NCBI GenBank assembly: GCA_036417435.1 | Contig: CM070907.1 | Coordinates: forward strand, 59,690,001 to 59,754,000 | DNA length: 64,000 nucleotides | Reading direction: 5' to 3' | Source: Inia geoffrensis | Lineage: Eukaryota; Chordata; Mammalia; Artiodactyla; Iniidae | In this document: positions 21,748 to 34,169 of the stretch, one piece after another | Layout: every line of letters begins with the position of its first letter | Numbering within the stretch: position 1 is the first letter of the stretch | The notes under the pieces: model-generated | Told to the model about the DNA's origin: nothing | Seen by the model: only the letters and a program-made list of their open reading frames with translations | The model's database searches: none | Translations under genes and position numbers: made by a program

Positions 21748-23053
21748 TTTATTTATTTATTAAACATCTTTATTGGAGTATAATTGCTTTACAATATTGT
21801 GTTAGTTTCTGCTGTACAACAAAGTGAATCAGCCGTATGCATACATATATCCCCATTTCCTCTCTCTCTTGAGTCTCCCTCCCACCCTCCCTTTCCCACC
21901 CCTCTAGGTGGTCACAAAGCACCGAGCTGATCTCCCTGTGCTATACAACTGCTTCCCACTAGCTGTCTATTTTACATTTGGTAGTGTATATATGTCAGTG
22001 CTACTCTCTCACTTCGTCCCAGCTTACCCGTCCCCCTCCCCACATCCTCAAGTCCGTTCTCTACCTCTGTGTCTTTATTCCTGTCCTGCCCCTAGGTTCA
22101 TCAGAACCATATAATTTTTTTTTTTTTTTAGATTCTATATATATGTGTTAGCATACGGTATTTGTTTTTCACTTTCTGACTTCACTCTGTATGACAGACT
22201 CTATCTAGGTCCATCTGCCTCACTACAAATAACTCAATTTTGTTTCCTATTATGGTTGAGTAATATTCCATTGTATATATGTGGCACATCTTCTTTATGC
22301 ATTCATCTGTCGATGGACAGTTAGGTTGCTTCCATGTCCTGGCTATTGTAAATAGTGCCGCAATGAATATTGTGGTACGTGACTCTTTTCGAATTATGGT
22401 TTTCTCAGGGTATATGCCCAGTAGTGGGATTGCTGGGTTGTATGGTAGTTCTATTTTTAGTTTTTTAAGGAACCTCCATACTGTTCTCCATAGTGGCTAT
22501 ATCAATTTACATTCCCATCATCAGTGCAAGAGGGTTCCCTTTTCTCCACACCCTCTTTAGCACTTATTTTTTTGTAGAATTTTGATGATGGCCATTCTGA
22601 CTGGTGTGAGGTGATATCTGATTGTAGTTTTGATTTGCATTTCTCTAATGATTAGTGATGTTGAGCATCCTTTCATATGTTTGTTGGCCATCTGTATGTC
22701 TTCTTTGGAGAAATGTCTATTTAGGTCTTCTGCCCATTTTTGGATTGGGTTGTTTGTTTTTTTGATATTGAGCTGCATGAACTACTTGTATATTTGGGGG
22801 ATTAATCCTTTGTCATTTGCTTGTTTGCAAATATTTTCTCCCATTCTGAGGGTTGTTTTTTTGTCTTGTTTATGGTTTTCTTTGCTGGGCAAAAGCTTTG
22901 AAGTTTCATTAGGTCCCATTTGTTTATTTTTGTTTTTATTTCCATTTCTCTAGGAGGTGGGTCAAAAAGGATCTTCCTGTGATTTTTGTCATAGACTGGT
23001 GTTCTGCCTATGTTTTCCTCTAAGAGTTTTATAGTGTCTGACCTTACATTTAG
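21748..23053 (-). mobile_element. 5'-truncated L1 (ORF2 end plus 3' UTR)
   Basis: Minus-strand L1 whose tail is the T-rich start (TTTATTTATTTATT). The 3' UTR covers 21760-22170 and the ORF2 C-terminus lies beyond it; 22557-22778 minus reads [20 protein letters not shown]. The ORF2 part ends at about 23053. A 15-base imperfect duplication, AAGACCTCTATTTTA (21733-21747) against AACACCTCTAGTTTA (23054-23068), flanks it. Stops and frameshifts disable it. Confidence 0.92.
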
Positions 23054-23068
23054 AACACCTCTAGTTTA

Positions 23069-24460
23069 AGAAATACTTTGTATTTGTTGATAAATATCAG
23101 GAAAGAGATATTATGTATATCACAATCAACATTGAAGCTTTTTTCAGTCAACATCAGTTTGTTATTAAAATTTTGAAGTTACTGTTTATATGTAAACCTA
23201 TTTTAAGTTTTGACATCCCCAGTTTATGCTTCTGTAAATATGGCAGCTTGATTGGATAAATTAATAAATTATTTGTGCACCAACACCAGCGATAAGTACA
23301 TATATCTTCCTTAAGTTTTTTAATTTAATAATTTAGGGACCTATGGCATCTAGTCCCCAAGTTTTCAAATTTAGTAGTTTAGTGATGTTCGAAGGAATTT
23401 TTATACAAAATATCAATGCAGAAACAATTTTATCTTCTTGTTTAACTTTTTAACCGAATTTACAGAAAAATTCAAAATAGTATCAGTTACTTCCCTTTTA
23501 ACAGAATGAATTTCCAAAGCTTTGTGTTAATTCTATAACTGGATAAAAACCATGATTGGAAACAAATTCATTGATTTTCTGTTTGAAGCCCTGGACACAA
23601 GTGATATAAAACTGACATCACGTTTAATTATGTATGAGGTTCTTCTGCAAGTAGAACCAATGGATTACTAGCTCTTACTACACTTTATATACATCTACAA
23701 GAATATTGAAAAGTGAGCAAAATTTAGAAAAACAATTGTCTGAGATCATCAATAATTATGCTTCACATTGTGATGTATAAAGGCACCTTCTGCCATTGTC
23801 TGTATTAAACTGATGTTTTCAAGCTTAATCTCCTAAAATAAAAACAAACTGCTAAAGTAAATGCTGATGCTTCTTCAGCAGTGCTCTGTCTTCTGGCTTT
23901 TATGTGGCCATTGGTATTATTACAACCCCATGACAGTTATTTAGGGCCTCAAAATATTTTGTCCTAATTATATTTCATTATCAGCTTTTTTGAGAAATTA
24001 TAAATTCTTACACAAATTATTTTGCCTTTTTAAGCTCATTACTGCTGAAAAGATTTATTTAAAATTGTGATGTTATCAAGTAATAAAATGATTATAAATG
24101 TATGTCATTCAGTGAACAACAAAATCACTGTGATAGGAACATCTCGACGAATCTCTATTTTCTCTATGGCAGCAACGACTCAGCCTCAATTTCCTGTGCA
24201 TACTTAACATGTATTACCCTGCATTTCCTCATATTTCTCACTTAAGCTACTAACTGGCAGCCTGGCAGCCTTGACACTTTCACAATCCATGGTCCAGGCC
24301 ACTATGTGCCCATCAAAGGCAGTACCATCAAATATCACTAACTGAGACCAGAGGAGCTAGCTGTCTACTGAACAAATTTGAATAAGCATGGGCTACTTCT
24401 TTCATATCACTTAACCTATTGTGTTATAGCTGATTTGTTTAACTTTTGTACCCCACTACG
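23069..24460. other. Stretch with no recognised feature
   Basis: AT-rich host sequence. No repeat or gene supported. Confidence 0.4.
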
Positions 24461-24464
24461 TGGT

Positions 24465-24562
24465 GAATACCATGATGAAAGTGTTCTTGTTCATCTTTCT
24501 TATACACCTATTGCTCTGTATATATCAGGGGCTCAATTAACATTTAGTGAAGATGAAAGAGT
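24465..24562 (+). mobile_element. L2 3' end relic
   Basis: GTTCTTGTTCATCTTTCTTA followed by CACCTATTGCTC and GGGGCTCAATTAACATTTAG matches the usual end of L2. The chance ORF at 24378-24590 runs through it and is not considered a gene. Confidence 0.5.
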
Positions 24563-25619
24563 TCTAGCTTCCTGTCTTCCAGGTGAATAATGTTTGGAAC
24601 ATCATTTCTATTTTTGCATCTCATTTTCTTCATTTTCAAAACATTACTTCTGTGGGGGATGGTTTGGAATGGGAGGGGGTAAAAAACCACTGGAGTCTAT
24701 TTTAATAGAGTCAGACAGCAGGTTTCTAAGTGTGTTCCACAGAATGGTGACTTTTCCTGTGTGAAGCCAAGAGCTTTCTAGAATGATGAGAAGCTAATGG
24801 TAGAGACAGTGTTCAAAGACACCTGTCCCTGACATTGCTTTATTCCCCTGGAGGAGGATGTGATCTTGTTACACCTGGATTTCTCATGAACTAGGACAGT
24901 CTGAGGTTTGTACACATTCCTATACACTGAAGTTTGTAAATTAATGGGTTAAGTTCTTCAAGAACAGTAACACTGATTTAGAGAATTAAAAATTGCGGCC
25001 CAGCAAGGAGTAAGCTTTACCACCTGAGAAGGCCCTGCCTTGCTTGGGTGGTGTCACAGGCTGCAGCTCTCCCACCCCAGGCCTGCCCTTTCCCTCTCCC
25101 CTCTACCTTCTTAAGGACCAAGAGAAGTTATGCTGAGGTATGCAAACTGGCTGATGTTATGTGTGCACACCAAGTTTCTGATAAATGTCTGTATTATTGG
25201 TAAAATTCAGGAAGTTAAGAGTGCAGAATGTTCATACCTAATATATATATATTTTAAGTTTCCATAGTCAAATACAGTTTGGAAACCCAGGCTTTGGCAA
25301 GGGTAAAGGTGCATGTGTATGTTTAACTGCAGGAAAATGCAAAACCTTTATTATGCTAGTATGTTCTGTGAATCTCCAATAAGGAAACAGAATTTGCAGG
25401 ATTTGCCAAATTTATCTGATCACAGAAAATTCTGTAGGCCTAGTATAATGTGAGATGCACTCTGGGAAAAACTGAACTAATCAAGAGATACTCAGAGCCT
25501 GAACCATAGTGTTTGCAGCATTTAAGTTAAAATTTAGAGCTAAATTTTCTCCCCTTATTGTGAGACTTCATTTTGTCCAAAGATAGATTCAGATCTTTTA
25601 AAATTCATTTAAAAACTTA
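24563..25619. other. Stretch with no recognised feature
   Basis: Contains a GC-richer patch (about 25010-25110) that is conspicuous in this AT-rich region. It has no ORF and no identified repeat. Confidence 0.4.
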
Positions 25620-25990
25620 ATTTGCAGTTTCTTTTTGGACAGTTACCCACAGAAATATACATATACATATGCATACATATATATAAATGATACATATATA
25701 AAAATAAATGATTATAAGAAATTTGGAAAAATAATATAGTTAACTGGTGAAAAATTATTTCATATTCACCTGTTTAAATATAATTCCTGTTACACATCTT
25801 TGAACCTCATTTTAGTGCTTTAATTTTTTTTACATATTGGAGAATTTAAATATTTGATTTTAGTGGTTGTATAATATCCCGATCCTGCAATTAACACGTT
25901 TGAGCAAAATGCTTTTAGATGTGTCAGATTATTTCCTTGGGATATGTTTCAGCAATGGAATTGTTGGGGCAAAAAATTTGAAAATATTAT
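25620..25990 (-). mobile_element. Possible old L1 ORF2 fragment
   Basis: Text such as TTATTTCCTTGGGATATGTT followed by GCAATGGAATTGTTGGGGCA and AAAATTTGAAAATATTATGG follows the minus-strand pattern of L1 ORF2 near its 3' end (the 'gggattgctgggtca' region). Highly diverged and interrupted by AT-rich text at 25655-25720. Confidence 0.4.
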
Positions 25991-26167
25991 GGCTTTTGTT
26001 ATATATAATTTATATAGAGAGGGATGGGGAGAGGTTAGAAGGGTGCAAGTACTTCTCAGTACTTGTTAAGGAAATCAGCTTGTAGCTTCATAGCTGCAAA
26101 GCCTGTCATGGATGAAGAATGGCTTATTATGTGAAATAATAATTAATGTAGTGTTATTATCATTAAT

Positions 26168-26412
26168 TAGCAACATTTACTGTATTCTTAACATGTACTG
26201 GAAACTATTCTAAGTACTTTACATTTATTATCTCTTAACCTTCAAGAAACTCTGAGGTACTTACTCTCATTATTCTCATTTTAAAGATTAGGATTTGAGG
26301 CACAGAGCTATTAAGTAATTTACCCAAAGTCACTCAGCTAGCCAGGAGCAGAGCTCACATACAAATTCAGGCAGTCAAACTTCAGAGCTCCCTTTCTTAA
26401 TCATTGTTCTTT
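26168..26412 (-). mobile_element. MIR SINE, nearly full length
   Basis: Minus-strand MIR landmarks in order: AACATTTACTGTATTCTTAA, ACTATTCTAAGTACTTTACA, TATTATCTCTTAACC, a GATTAGGATTTGAGGCACAG core, TTACCCAAAGTCACTCAGCT and GGAGCAGAGCTCACATACAA. Confidence 0.85.
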
Positions 26413-27615
26413 AGCAATTAACAAAAAATATATCCATATACACAGCCCAACTAAATGCGAGTACCTGCATTACAGCTCTGAACTTAACTATCCACATTGC
26501 ATTACCAGAGTATGAAAGAGCCTCAGAATTGTTGGGAACGGTTATATGCCTTTTTCTGTTTCTTCTTCAGTTGTATTTATTCTGATCATTCATTTTCCAA
26601 TCTACATTAATTACTTCAGCATTAAATCCTTGGCTAGATAGACATTTTCTTTCCTGGGATCTCTGTTAATATTGGCAAATTAAAAGCCAACGTTATTTCT
26701 ATAAATATGAGATCTCAGGGTAGTTATTTTAGGTCAAATATGAGTTACAGGGGAAATATACTTTCAATGGACATATTAATTGGAAAACACACACAGAGTC
26801 ACATACACAGATGTACATACATTCCTGTTTACGGCTCTCATGATCCAATCAAAGTGGCAACACTCACAGGCAAACAGAAGCTTTCATGGTTGTTTGAATG
26901 GAAAATCTCTCAGAAGTTCCAATTCTGTGTCTCTTTTATCCAGCATTCTAGCAGCTTGCCTAGCTGACAGTTATATTTCCTAGACCTAGATAATCCATTT
27001 TCCCAATCAGTGTTTGGCTAGGACCTGTATATATTTCAACTTAGTGAGAAGAAGCCACTTTGAAATTGTAATTTGGACTTCCTTAAATATCCTCAGTCTT
27101 ATTCTCATCAGATTCATTTTCTAGTAAACATATACAAATTCAGATTTCCCTATAATGTCCTTGTAAAACATTTATTCTTTTCTTTAGTTTTCTTTCCATC
27201 TTGAAATATTAGAATGGGTTCAGCATTCCATTAAGTACCAAATATATACTGCTAATTTTTTCCCTGGCAATATTTAGGAATATAGTTATTCTTAATTTAC
27301 TTTAAGAACTGACCAGTGTAGGATAGGATCTGGCACATTGTAGTATTCTTATTTATTAATATATAAATTATTTATAAATATATGAATTATAAATATGTAA
27401 TTATATTTTTATATATTATAATTATAAAACAAATTATAAATATTACTTTTGTACCCATAATGCCTTCATAACTTCATAATTCAAGGAGAGCTCTCATTTC
27501 CTGAAATAGATCCTGTAAGTTCCTGTCTCAGCTATGCAAAACTTCCCTTTTTTTTACTTTGATTTTTTAATTTTGGCTAAATCTTCAGAATTAAAGAACT
27601 TAAAAAATAAGCTTT
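26413..27615. other. AT-rich stretch with no recognised feature
   Basis: Includes a strongly AT-rich low-complexity part (27340-27445, TATAAAT-type text). The overlapping ORFs at 26707-26983 in two frames show no domain and are treated as chance. Confidence 0.45.
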
Positions 27616-27619
27616 ATTG

Positions 27620-27705
27620 TCACTTATTTTATAATTCCTTGTAGCATTTAGTATAATAACACAGTGTCTAGCACATAGTAGTGCTTCAATAATTTTGCCC
27701 TGGAA
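27620..27705 (+). mobile_element. L2/MIR-type 3' end relic
   Basis: AGTGTCTAGCACATAGTAGT followed by GCTTCAATAA is the common 3' end shared by L2 and MIR. Too short to separate the two. Confidence 0.5.
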
Positions 27706-27959
27706 TACAGTATCAGAGAAGGAAGGAATTACATATTATTCCATAAGAAATTACATATGGGCCTGAAAACCACATCAACTGTTGCCTTTTTTGTGTGTCA
27801 TACTTGATACATTCCCAAATTCATTCCTCCCCAGTTTTTTTGGTCACTCACTGGAGTCACAATTGAAAGACTAATATAACCCTTTTGCTTTTGTTCACTT
27901 ACTTATTCAAAGGGCTAGCAGTGCAAAGCTCATTTAGAGTAAGATAATTTGTCTTGACG

Positions 27960-28150
27960 TTTAGAACATTCTAGTTTTGGTCCCAGTTTACCAGCTACTT
28001 TAGAGAATTTGTTTAACCTCTTAGAGTCTTGGTTTCCTCATCTATTCAATCTATTCAATTGGAAGAATAGTGTAATCTATTTTTGAGATATCTAATGAAA
28101 TAAGTTAAAGGAAAGTTTTAAAATTTGTAAGGTGCTAGGAAAATGTATAA
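27960..28150 (+). mobile_element. MIR SINE relic
   Basis: Plus-strand order: CCAGTTTACCAGCTACTTTA, GAATTTGTTTAACCTCTTAG, TCTTGGTTTCCTCATCTATT, then TGAAATAAGTTAAAGG and AAGGTGCTAGGAAAATGTAT. Confidence 0.75.
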
Positions 28151-28334
28151 TTATTATGGCAAAAAGCTGAAACAAAAGCTCAGCATTTTGCCTGGATCTT
28201 TCCTAAATCACCCTGCTTTCCAGCTGTGTTTTTTTATTTGTTTGTTTTTGCTTTTAGAACTAATAATCCAAATTTCTAACAGCCATATATGACAATAGTA
28301 GTGGCTAGCACAGTAGTGGCTAGCATACCATTTA

Positions 28335-28530
28335 ATGGGCATTGGTTAGGTACTTTACTTACCTTTAATTCTTACAATTACGTGAGGTAAATACTATTAC
28401 TATCTACATAAAAGAGAGGGGGAAACTGAAGCTTAGAAAGGCTCAGCAACTCCAAAGACGAATAAATATTACGTGTGGGAATCCATATTCAAAGCTAGGA
28501 GTGACTGACCCTGAAGTTCATTTGATTAAC
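28335..28530 (-). mobile_element. MIR SINE relic
   Basis: Minus-strand order: GGTTAGGTACTTTACTTACC, AATTCTTACAATTACGTGAG, a GGGGGAAACTGAAGCTTAGA core, GGCTCAGCAACTCCAAAGAC, and a GAATCCATATTC block. Confidence 0.75.
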
Positions 28531-29449
28531 CAATTTGCTACCACGCCCCCTTCCTTCCCCTCTAAATGCACCTTTCTTTACCCCTTTCTCTGCATCTGCC
28601 AATATGAAAGTGCCAGGTGTGAAAGCTTCTGAGACCTCTGCATCTGAGAAATTGAGAAGTCAGAGAGAAATGAAAATTAGGCCACAAATTCAATGTAAAA
28701 CAGAGGTCAGACTTGAGAGGCCTTATCTACTGAATAGCAGCAGTTTAAATAGCTTGAAAGTCCCTTCTCACACAGAATAATCTCTGCAAATTCAATTCAG
28801 TTACATCAATATGATTATGAACTATGTAATGGCTTATGGAAATTTAAATTTAGGAGCAAACAGATTGATTTGTGCTTTGCTGAACAGAGCCTATTCAGCA
28901 GAGATGGGCACAAATTTTATTTTTATGTAAATCACCTCAAATGCAGTTCTTTCTTCTAAATTATATGAAACTGGCATTTGCCCATGTGCATTATTTCCTG
29001 GGCAGCAGGAACCTAGTCTGGCATCGAAAAGCTCAATGTAAATCCAAACGTGGATGTGAGGAAAAGTATCAGGGATAGAAGCAGTTTTCATTGTCAATAT
29101 CAGAAATTGACAAATGCATTGAGGTTTGATGTCCATTTAGTGTGATTTAGTAGAAAAGTTTGGAATTAGAAAGAGCTGGGTTCTCATTTGATAAGGATGA
29201 TTTTTGCCCTTCATGAAGCTGGCCTCTCTTACTTCCTGTGTCTATATCTTTTTCATTCTTTCAGCAAACATTTACTGAGAACTTCCTACATGTCAGCCAC
29301 CTGGATAAGACTCTGGAGATGAACTACATAGAATTCCTTCCTAACACAGTTCCCAGTCTAAAGACAGGATAATATAAACCTAAATAAGGGTCATAAGCTC
29401 TGCAATACTGGAGTAAGATGGTGTGGAGGTGCAGGGAGAGGAACCATTC
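28531..29449. other. Stretch with no firmly recognised feature
   Basis: Largely unique-looking. The part at 29255-29440 (CAGCAAACATTTACTGAGAA, CTACATGTCAGCC, CAGTTCCCAGTCTA) resembles an ancient mammalian interspersed repeat, family not assigned. ORFs here (28535-28780, 28891-29136 minus) show no domain. Confidence 0.4.
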
Positions 29450-29463
29450 AAAAGAGAGTTATC

Positions 29464-29674
29464 GGGGCTTCCCTGGTGGCGCAGTGGTTGAGAGCGTTTG
29501 GCGCAGCCTGCCGATGCAGGGGACACGGTTTCGTGCCCCGGTCCGGGAAGATCCCACATGCCACGCGGAGCGGCTGGGCCCGTGAGCCATGGCCGCCACT
29601 GAGCCTGCGCGTCAGGAGGCTGTGCTCCGCAACGGGAGAGGCCACAACAGTGCGAGGCCCAAGTACCGCAAAAA
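29464..29674 (+). mobile_element. Young CHR-type SINE
   Basis: Starts GGGGCTTCCCTGGTGGCGCA. It has A-box-like (TGGCGCAGTGGTTGAGAG) and B-box-like (GTTTCGTGCCCC) segments, the shortened body ending AGTACCGCA, and an A-run. A perfect 14-base duplication AAAAGAGAGTTATC flanks it (29450-29463 and 29675-29688). The A-run is followed directly by the right duplication. It carries a small insertion (AGCGTTTGGCGCAGCC) after the A box. Confidence 0.95.
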
Positions 29675-29688
29675 AAAAGAGAGTTATC

Positions 29689-30588
29689 AATTTTATTTCA
29701 ATAGGATAGGCTTCCGAGGAAAGATAATGCTTGAGAAATACATCTTTATAGATGGTAAATAAAGATAATTATATGTATTTAGCAGGGCCATTATTAGGAA
29801 TAAATACAATATATGGGAGGACTGGTCCTAGTGGTCTACATCTAAATGCTAGTTTTTTATATTACTGCACAAGTGTAAAACCAGGAATTAGCTCATACTT
29901 TTCAAAACCTCTTCTTCTGCTGTGTTTAAACAAACAAATGTGTTAATATCAGAGTCAGTCTTATTTTGTGCCCGTAACTAATTCTCACCAGCCTGGAACT
30001 CCATAAAAGGCACGGGAGCATTCAGGACACTATATCCCAATCCAAAACGTGCTTCCTATCTCTAGCAACATACAAACAGTTGAGCCAGTCATTTCTACCT
30101 GCCACACACACAAAAAAAGCAAGTACCGGAGCTAGATCAGGGCACAAGAAACTGTCCATATACTCTTGGATCAATTATACTCACCCTCCTCTCCCCCTGC
30201 CCCCTTATCTCCCCAAGCCCCAATCCACAGGCTCTTGCCTCTGTGCTCAGTTTGAGTTTTGTTTTTGTCTCTTTGTTTTGCAAAATATCTGAATCATTGC
30301 ATCTAAAGCTGTTTGCTCTGAACTCCCCAGAACATAAAGGATTTACCAGACATATTTTCAATTTAAATGAGTCTGAATATTACTAAAGATTGAGAGAAAT
30401 AGCTTCCAGACTGTGCTTCTGACTTTAGATGTTGCCTTCCCACCCATTTCCCAAGGATGTATGCACTTCAATCTTTTAAGACTATAATTAATACAAAAAA
30501 AAAAAAGGGAAAAACAATCATAAATGTAGAACTTGATGAATTCTCACAAAATGAACATATCCATGTAAACTTTAGACACATCAAAAAT
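29689..30588. other. Stretch with no recognised feature
   Basis: Host sequence with a C-rich patch at 30184-30230 and an A-run at 30496-30507. The ORF at 30457-30858 crosses into the next SINE and is chance. Confidence 0.45.
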
Positions 30589-30598
30589 AGAATGTCGA

Positions 30599-30808
30599 GG
30601 GGCTTCCCTGGTGGCGCAGTGGTTGGGAGTCCACCTGCCGATGCAGGGGACACAGGTTCGTGCCCCGGTCCGGGAAGATCCCACATGCCCCCGAACGGCT
30701 GGGCCCATGAGCCATGGCCGCTGAGCCTGCGTGTCCGAAGCCTGTGCTCCGCAGCGGGAGAGGCCACAACAGTGAGAGGCCCGCGTACCACAAAAAAAAA
30801 AAAAAAAA
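30599..30808 (+). mobile_element. Young CHR-type SINE
   Basis: GGGGCTTCCCTGGTGGCGCA start, B-box-like GGTTCGTGCCCC, end CCCGCGTACCACA plus a run of about 18 A. Flanked by AGAATGTCGA (30589-30598 and 30809-30818), the target-site duplication. Confidence 0.95.
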
Positions 30809-30879
30809 AGAATGTCGAAAGCACCTCAAGAGCACCTCGCCCTCCTTTTCAAAAGTAATCTCTATTCTAATATCTAACA

Positions 30880-33570
30880 CCACAGATAAATTGTGCTGGT
30901 ATTTAAATTTATAAAAATGAGATTATATAACATATATACTCTTATTTCTGGTCTCTAATACTCAATATTATGGGATTCACTCCTTTTGTTAAATGAAGCA
31001 GTTTATTCATTTTCATTACTGCACATCACTGCATCGTAAGAATGCACCAATGTTTTATTTATGAGTTCTACTGTTGTTAGTAGATACGTTATTTCCAGAT
31101 TTTGTCTGTTACAAATAATGCTACCATGAATATTTTGTACATATATTTGGTGCACATATGTGCACTACTGGAAATGTACCTAGAATTTGAATTGGTGGAC
31201 TCTTGGATAGACATATGTTCACCTTAAGTAAATACAGACAAATAGTGTTCCAAAACGGTTCTGCAATTTCACATACAAAGAGTGGATCAGAGCTTCAGTT
31301 GTTCCTTATTCTCAGCAACATGATACTTTTGGTCTTTTTAATATTAGTCATTCTGATGAGTATAGAGTAGCATTGATTTATGGTTTTAATTTACATTTTC
31401 CTTATCACTAATGAGAATGATTCATTTTTCATACATTAAATAGCTATTGGGATATCCTCATTTGTGATGTTCCTGTTCAACTCACTGGCTCATTTTTCAA
31501 ACTAGGTTGACTGTTGTGATAGGCAGAAATAAGGGACCCCAAAATGTCCACACCTTAAGCTCCAGAACTTGTAAATATGTAAGTATGTTAACTTACATGG
31601 AAAAAATAGCTTTATAGATGTGCATATGGTTAAGGGCCTTGAGATGGGAAAATAATCCTGGTTATCTAAGTTCTCACATGAAATCTTAAAAGTGGAAGTG
31701 GAAGGTAGATAAGGTCAGAGTGATGACAGTGTGAGAATGATTTGACACACCCTGTTGCGAATTCTGAGATGTACACCTAAAAGAATTGGAGAGATCCCTC
31801 TAGGAGCTGAGGGCAGTGCCCAGTTGACAGCAATGATATGGAGACCTCAGCCCTACAACTGCACAGAACTGAATTCCAAATCTGAATGAACAAGGAAATG
31901 GATTTGTCACCTAGGGCCCGTGCAAAGGAACACAACACTGCCAACACTTTGATTTTGTCCCCTCAGAGCTATAACAGATTTCTGACCTGCAGCACTGCAG
32001 GATATTATGTTAATATTGTTTTAAGCCCTTAAGTTTGTCGTAAGTTTTTAGGCTCATGAAAGAAAATTAATACAGCTGTCTTCTTCTTATTGATTTGCAT
32101 AACTTTTTATATATTTTGAATATAAATTAAACATTGCAAAGAACATGTCCCAATCTGTATTTTTTTCTTTTCTTAGTGGAATATTTTGATAAAAAGTTCT
32201 TAATTCTAGTATAGTTCAATTTATCAATATTTCCTATATAGATCATTAATTGTGTGTCTTTTATGAGATTTATCTGGCTACCCCAAGCTAATTAAGATAT
32301 TCTCTCAATCCACTTAGATATATTTTTGCATATGGCATGACATGAGTCCAGTTTCATTTATTTTCATATGGATATCCAAATGGGCACTTCACCAGTTATT
32401 TAAAAGATTACTTCCCCCCCCCCCACTCTCTTCCAGTTCACCTTTGTCATATATCAAATATTTCTATATATGTGTCTCTTTTTTAACTCTTTTTAATTTT
32501 TTCTTTCCTTGTGCCATTCCTATACAATTTAAATCAACAGTACTTTTTAAAGTCTTGATAATAAAAGTCACCCAAATTTGTTCATTTCCAAGACTATGTG
32601 GGTACTTTTTCTTTGGCCCTCTGCATTTTCATATACGTGTTAGAATTATCCTCTATACCCCTACTCCCCCACCACACACACAGACTCCTGCTGGAATTTT
32701 AACTAGGATTTCATCAAATACATACATAAATTTGGATAGACTGGCAATTTTATGGTATTACCTGCCAATCCATCAACATGGAATACCATTCCTTTTAGGT
32801 CTTCTCTGTTTTCTTTCAATTATATGATGTAGTTCTCTATGAAACTATTTTACACATCATTTATTAGATTTATTACTGTACATATGATATTTTGTATTTT
32901 TAAAACTTGTATCTTTTACATTTTATTTTCTAATTGTTCACTGCATACAGAAATTGAATGATATTTTATAAGAACTTTGTGGATAGAAATCTTTCTAAAT
33001 CACTTAGATATCTACAAACTATATTGTATTTTCTATATATACAATAGTGGCATTTTTGATTGATAGGAAGTTTATTTCTCCCTTTGCAATTATTTTGCCT
33101 TTCAGTTATTTTTTTTATCTTATTTCTGGATAGAATATCCTGTATCGTATTGAATAGAAATGGCAATAGTGGGCTTCCACGTCTTATTACTGACTCAAAG
33201 GAGAAAACGTCGGTATTTTATTGTTAAGTGCGACATTTACTGTTATATTTTTTTCTATAGATACCTGACATAACAATAAGAAAGTTTCTGCTTATTTCTA
33301 GTTTCCTAATAATTTCTATTATGACTGTGAGTTAAATTTTAGCAACTGCTTTTCCTCTATCTATTGAGGTACACTAATCATAGCCTTTTCTCCTTTATTC
33401 TGGTAACGTGGTAAACTGCATTGATTGACTTTCAACTGTTAAACTAATGTTGTATTCCTGGGAAAAGAACAAACTTTGTCATAATTTTGGGGCATTATTC
33501 TTTTACTTATTGATGAATTTGGCTAATACTGATATATTTAGAATTTTTGTATATATGTTAATGGGCTAGA
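30880..33570 (-). mobile_element. Old L1 (L1M-type) ORF2 fragment, split by an LTR
   Basis: The minus strand encodes decayed ORF2. The 33480-33540 end corresponds to the NxxHxIxK region before the RT YxDD-equivalent box, and the left part (31000-31510) to the ORF2 C-terminus with CAAATAATGCTACCATGAAT. A MaLR-type LTR (31515-32074) splits it. A C-run (32413-32423) and a CACACA patch lie within. Far more decayed than the other L1s here. Confidence 0.7.
31515..32074 (+). mobile_element. ERVL-MaLR (MLT1-like) LTR
   Basis: Begins TGTGATAGGCAGAAATAAGG and contains CCCCAAAATGTCCACACCTT, a TTACATGG block, GGGCCTTGAGATGGGAAAAT, TTGATTTTGTCCCCTCAG, TTTCTGACCTGCAGCACTGC and the typical 3' end TTTTAAGCCCTTAAGTTTGT to TTAATACA. 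Flanks ACTGT and GCTGT are a likely 5-base target duplication with one change. Only LTR sequence is present. Confidence 0.75.
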
Positions 33571-33574
33571 TTAG

Positions 33575-34130
33575 GCAACTAATAACACAGCTTTGAAATA
33601 CATGAAAAACACCTGACAGAACTGCAAGGAGAAACAATATGATCTCAATAGATGCAGAAAAAGTATTTGCAAAATCAGTCATCCACTCCTGATAAAACCT
33701 CATTGAACTATGAATAGAACGGAGCTTCCTTAACTTCATAAAAGGAATCTATAAAAAAATCTATAGTCAAAGATTGAGTCAACCCCCTCCCTAAAGTCAG
33801 TGATGTTTGTCCTCACCACTTTTATTCATTCAACTTTGTACTAAAGGCTAGCCAATGCTAATATGCAAGGAAATAAATACAAATAGTATTCAGATTGCAA
33901 AGAAAGATGACATAATCATCTGTGTAGAAAAGCCTATGAAATTTACAGAAGAACCTTCTAAAAGATTTTACAGAGTTGCAAGATACAAGAACAATATATA
34001 GCAATTATATTTCTGTATACTAGAAGCAAACAATCAAAATTACAATTTAAAAACAATGCCAGCTATAATATCACATTATGAAATATTTTGGGGTAATTCT
34101 ATCAAAAGATATACAAAATATATAAGACTC
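33575..34130 (+). mobile_element. Old L1 fragment, plus strand, with internal deletion
   Basis: 33637-34130 follows the RT region of ORF2 (ATGATCTCAATAGATGCAGA, then the ACTTCATAAAAGGAATCTAT and TCTGTGTAGAAAAGCC blocks). The first about 60 bases (TGACAGAACTGCAAGGAGAA) instead resemble the endonuclease region, so roughly 1.4 kb seems to be deleted between. It meets the minus-strand L1M fragment head to head. Confidence 0.6.
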
Positions 34131-34169
34131 CGTACTCTGGGTGGTAATGTGTCTTATCTGTTTCTTATC

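Noticed and set aside
24378..24590. 70-codon ORF in a balanced region
   Set aside because: It overlaps an L2 3' end, has no motif and lacks any exon-like context.
30457..30858. 133-codon ORF ending in a SINE
   Set aside because: Most of it is translated CHR SINE sequence plus an A-run (poly-Lys). The minus-strand frames here are likewise SINE text.
32342..32827. 161-codon hydrophobic ORF resembling a membrane protein
   Set aside because: It is the antisense reading of a decayed L1M ORF2. T-rich text gives Phe/Leu/Ile-rich translations that imitate membrane segments.
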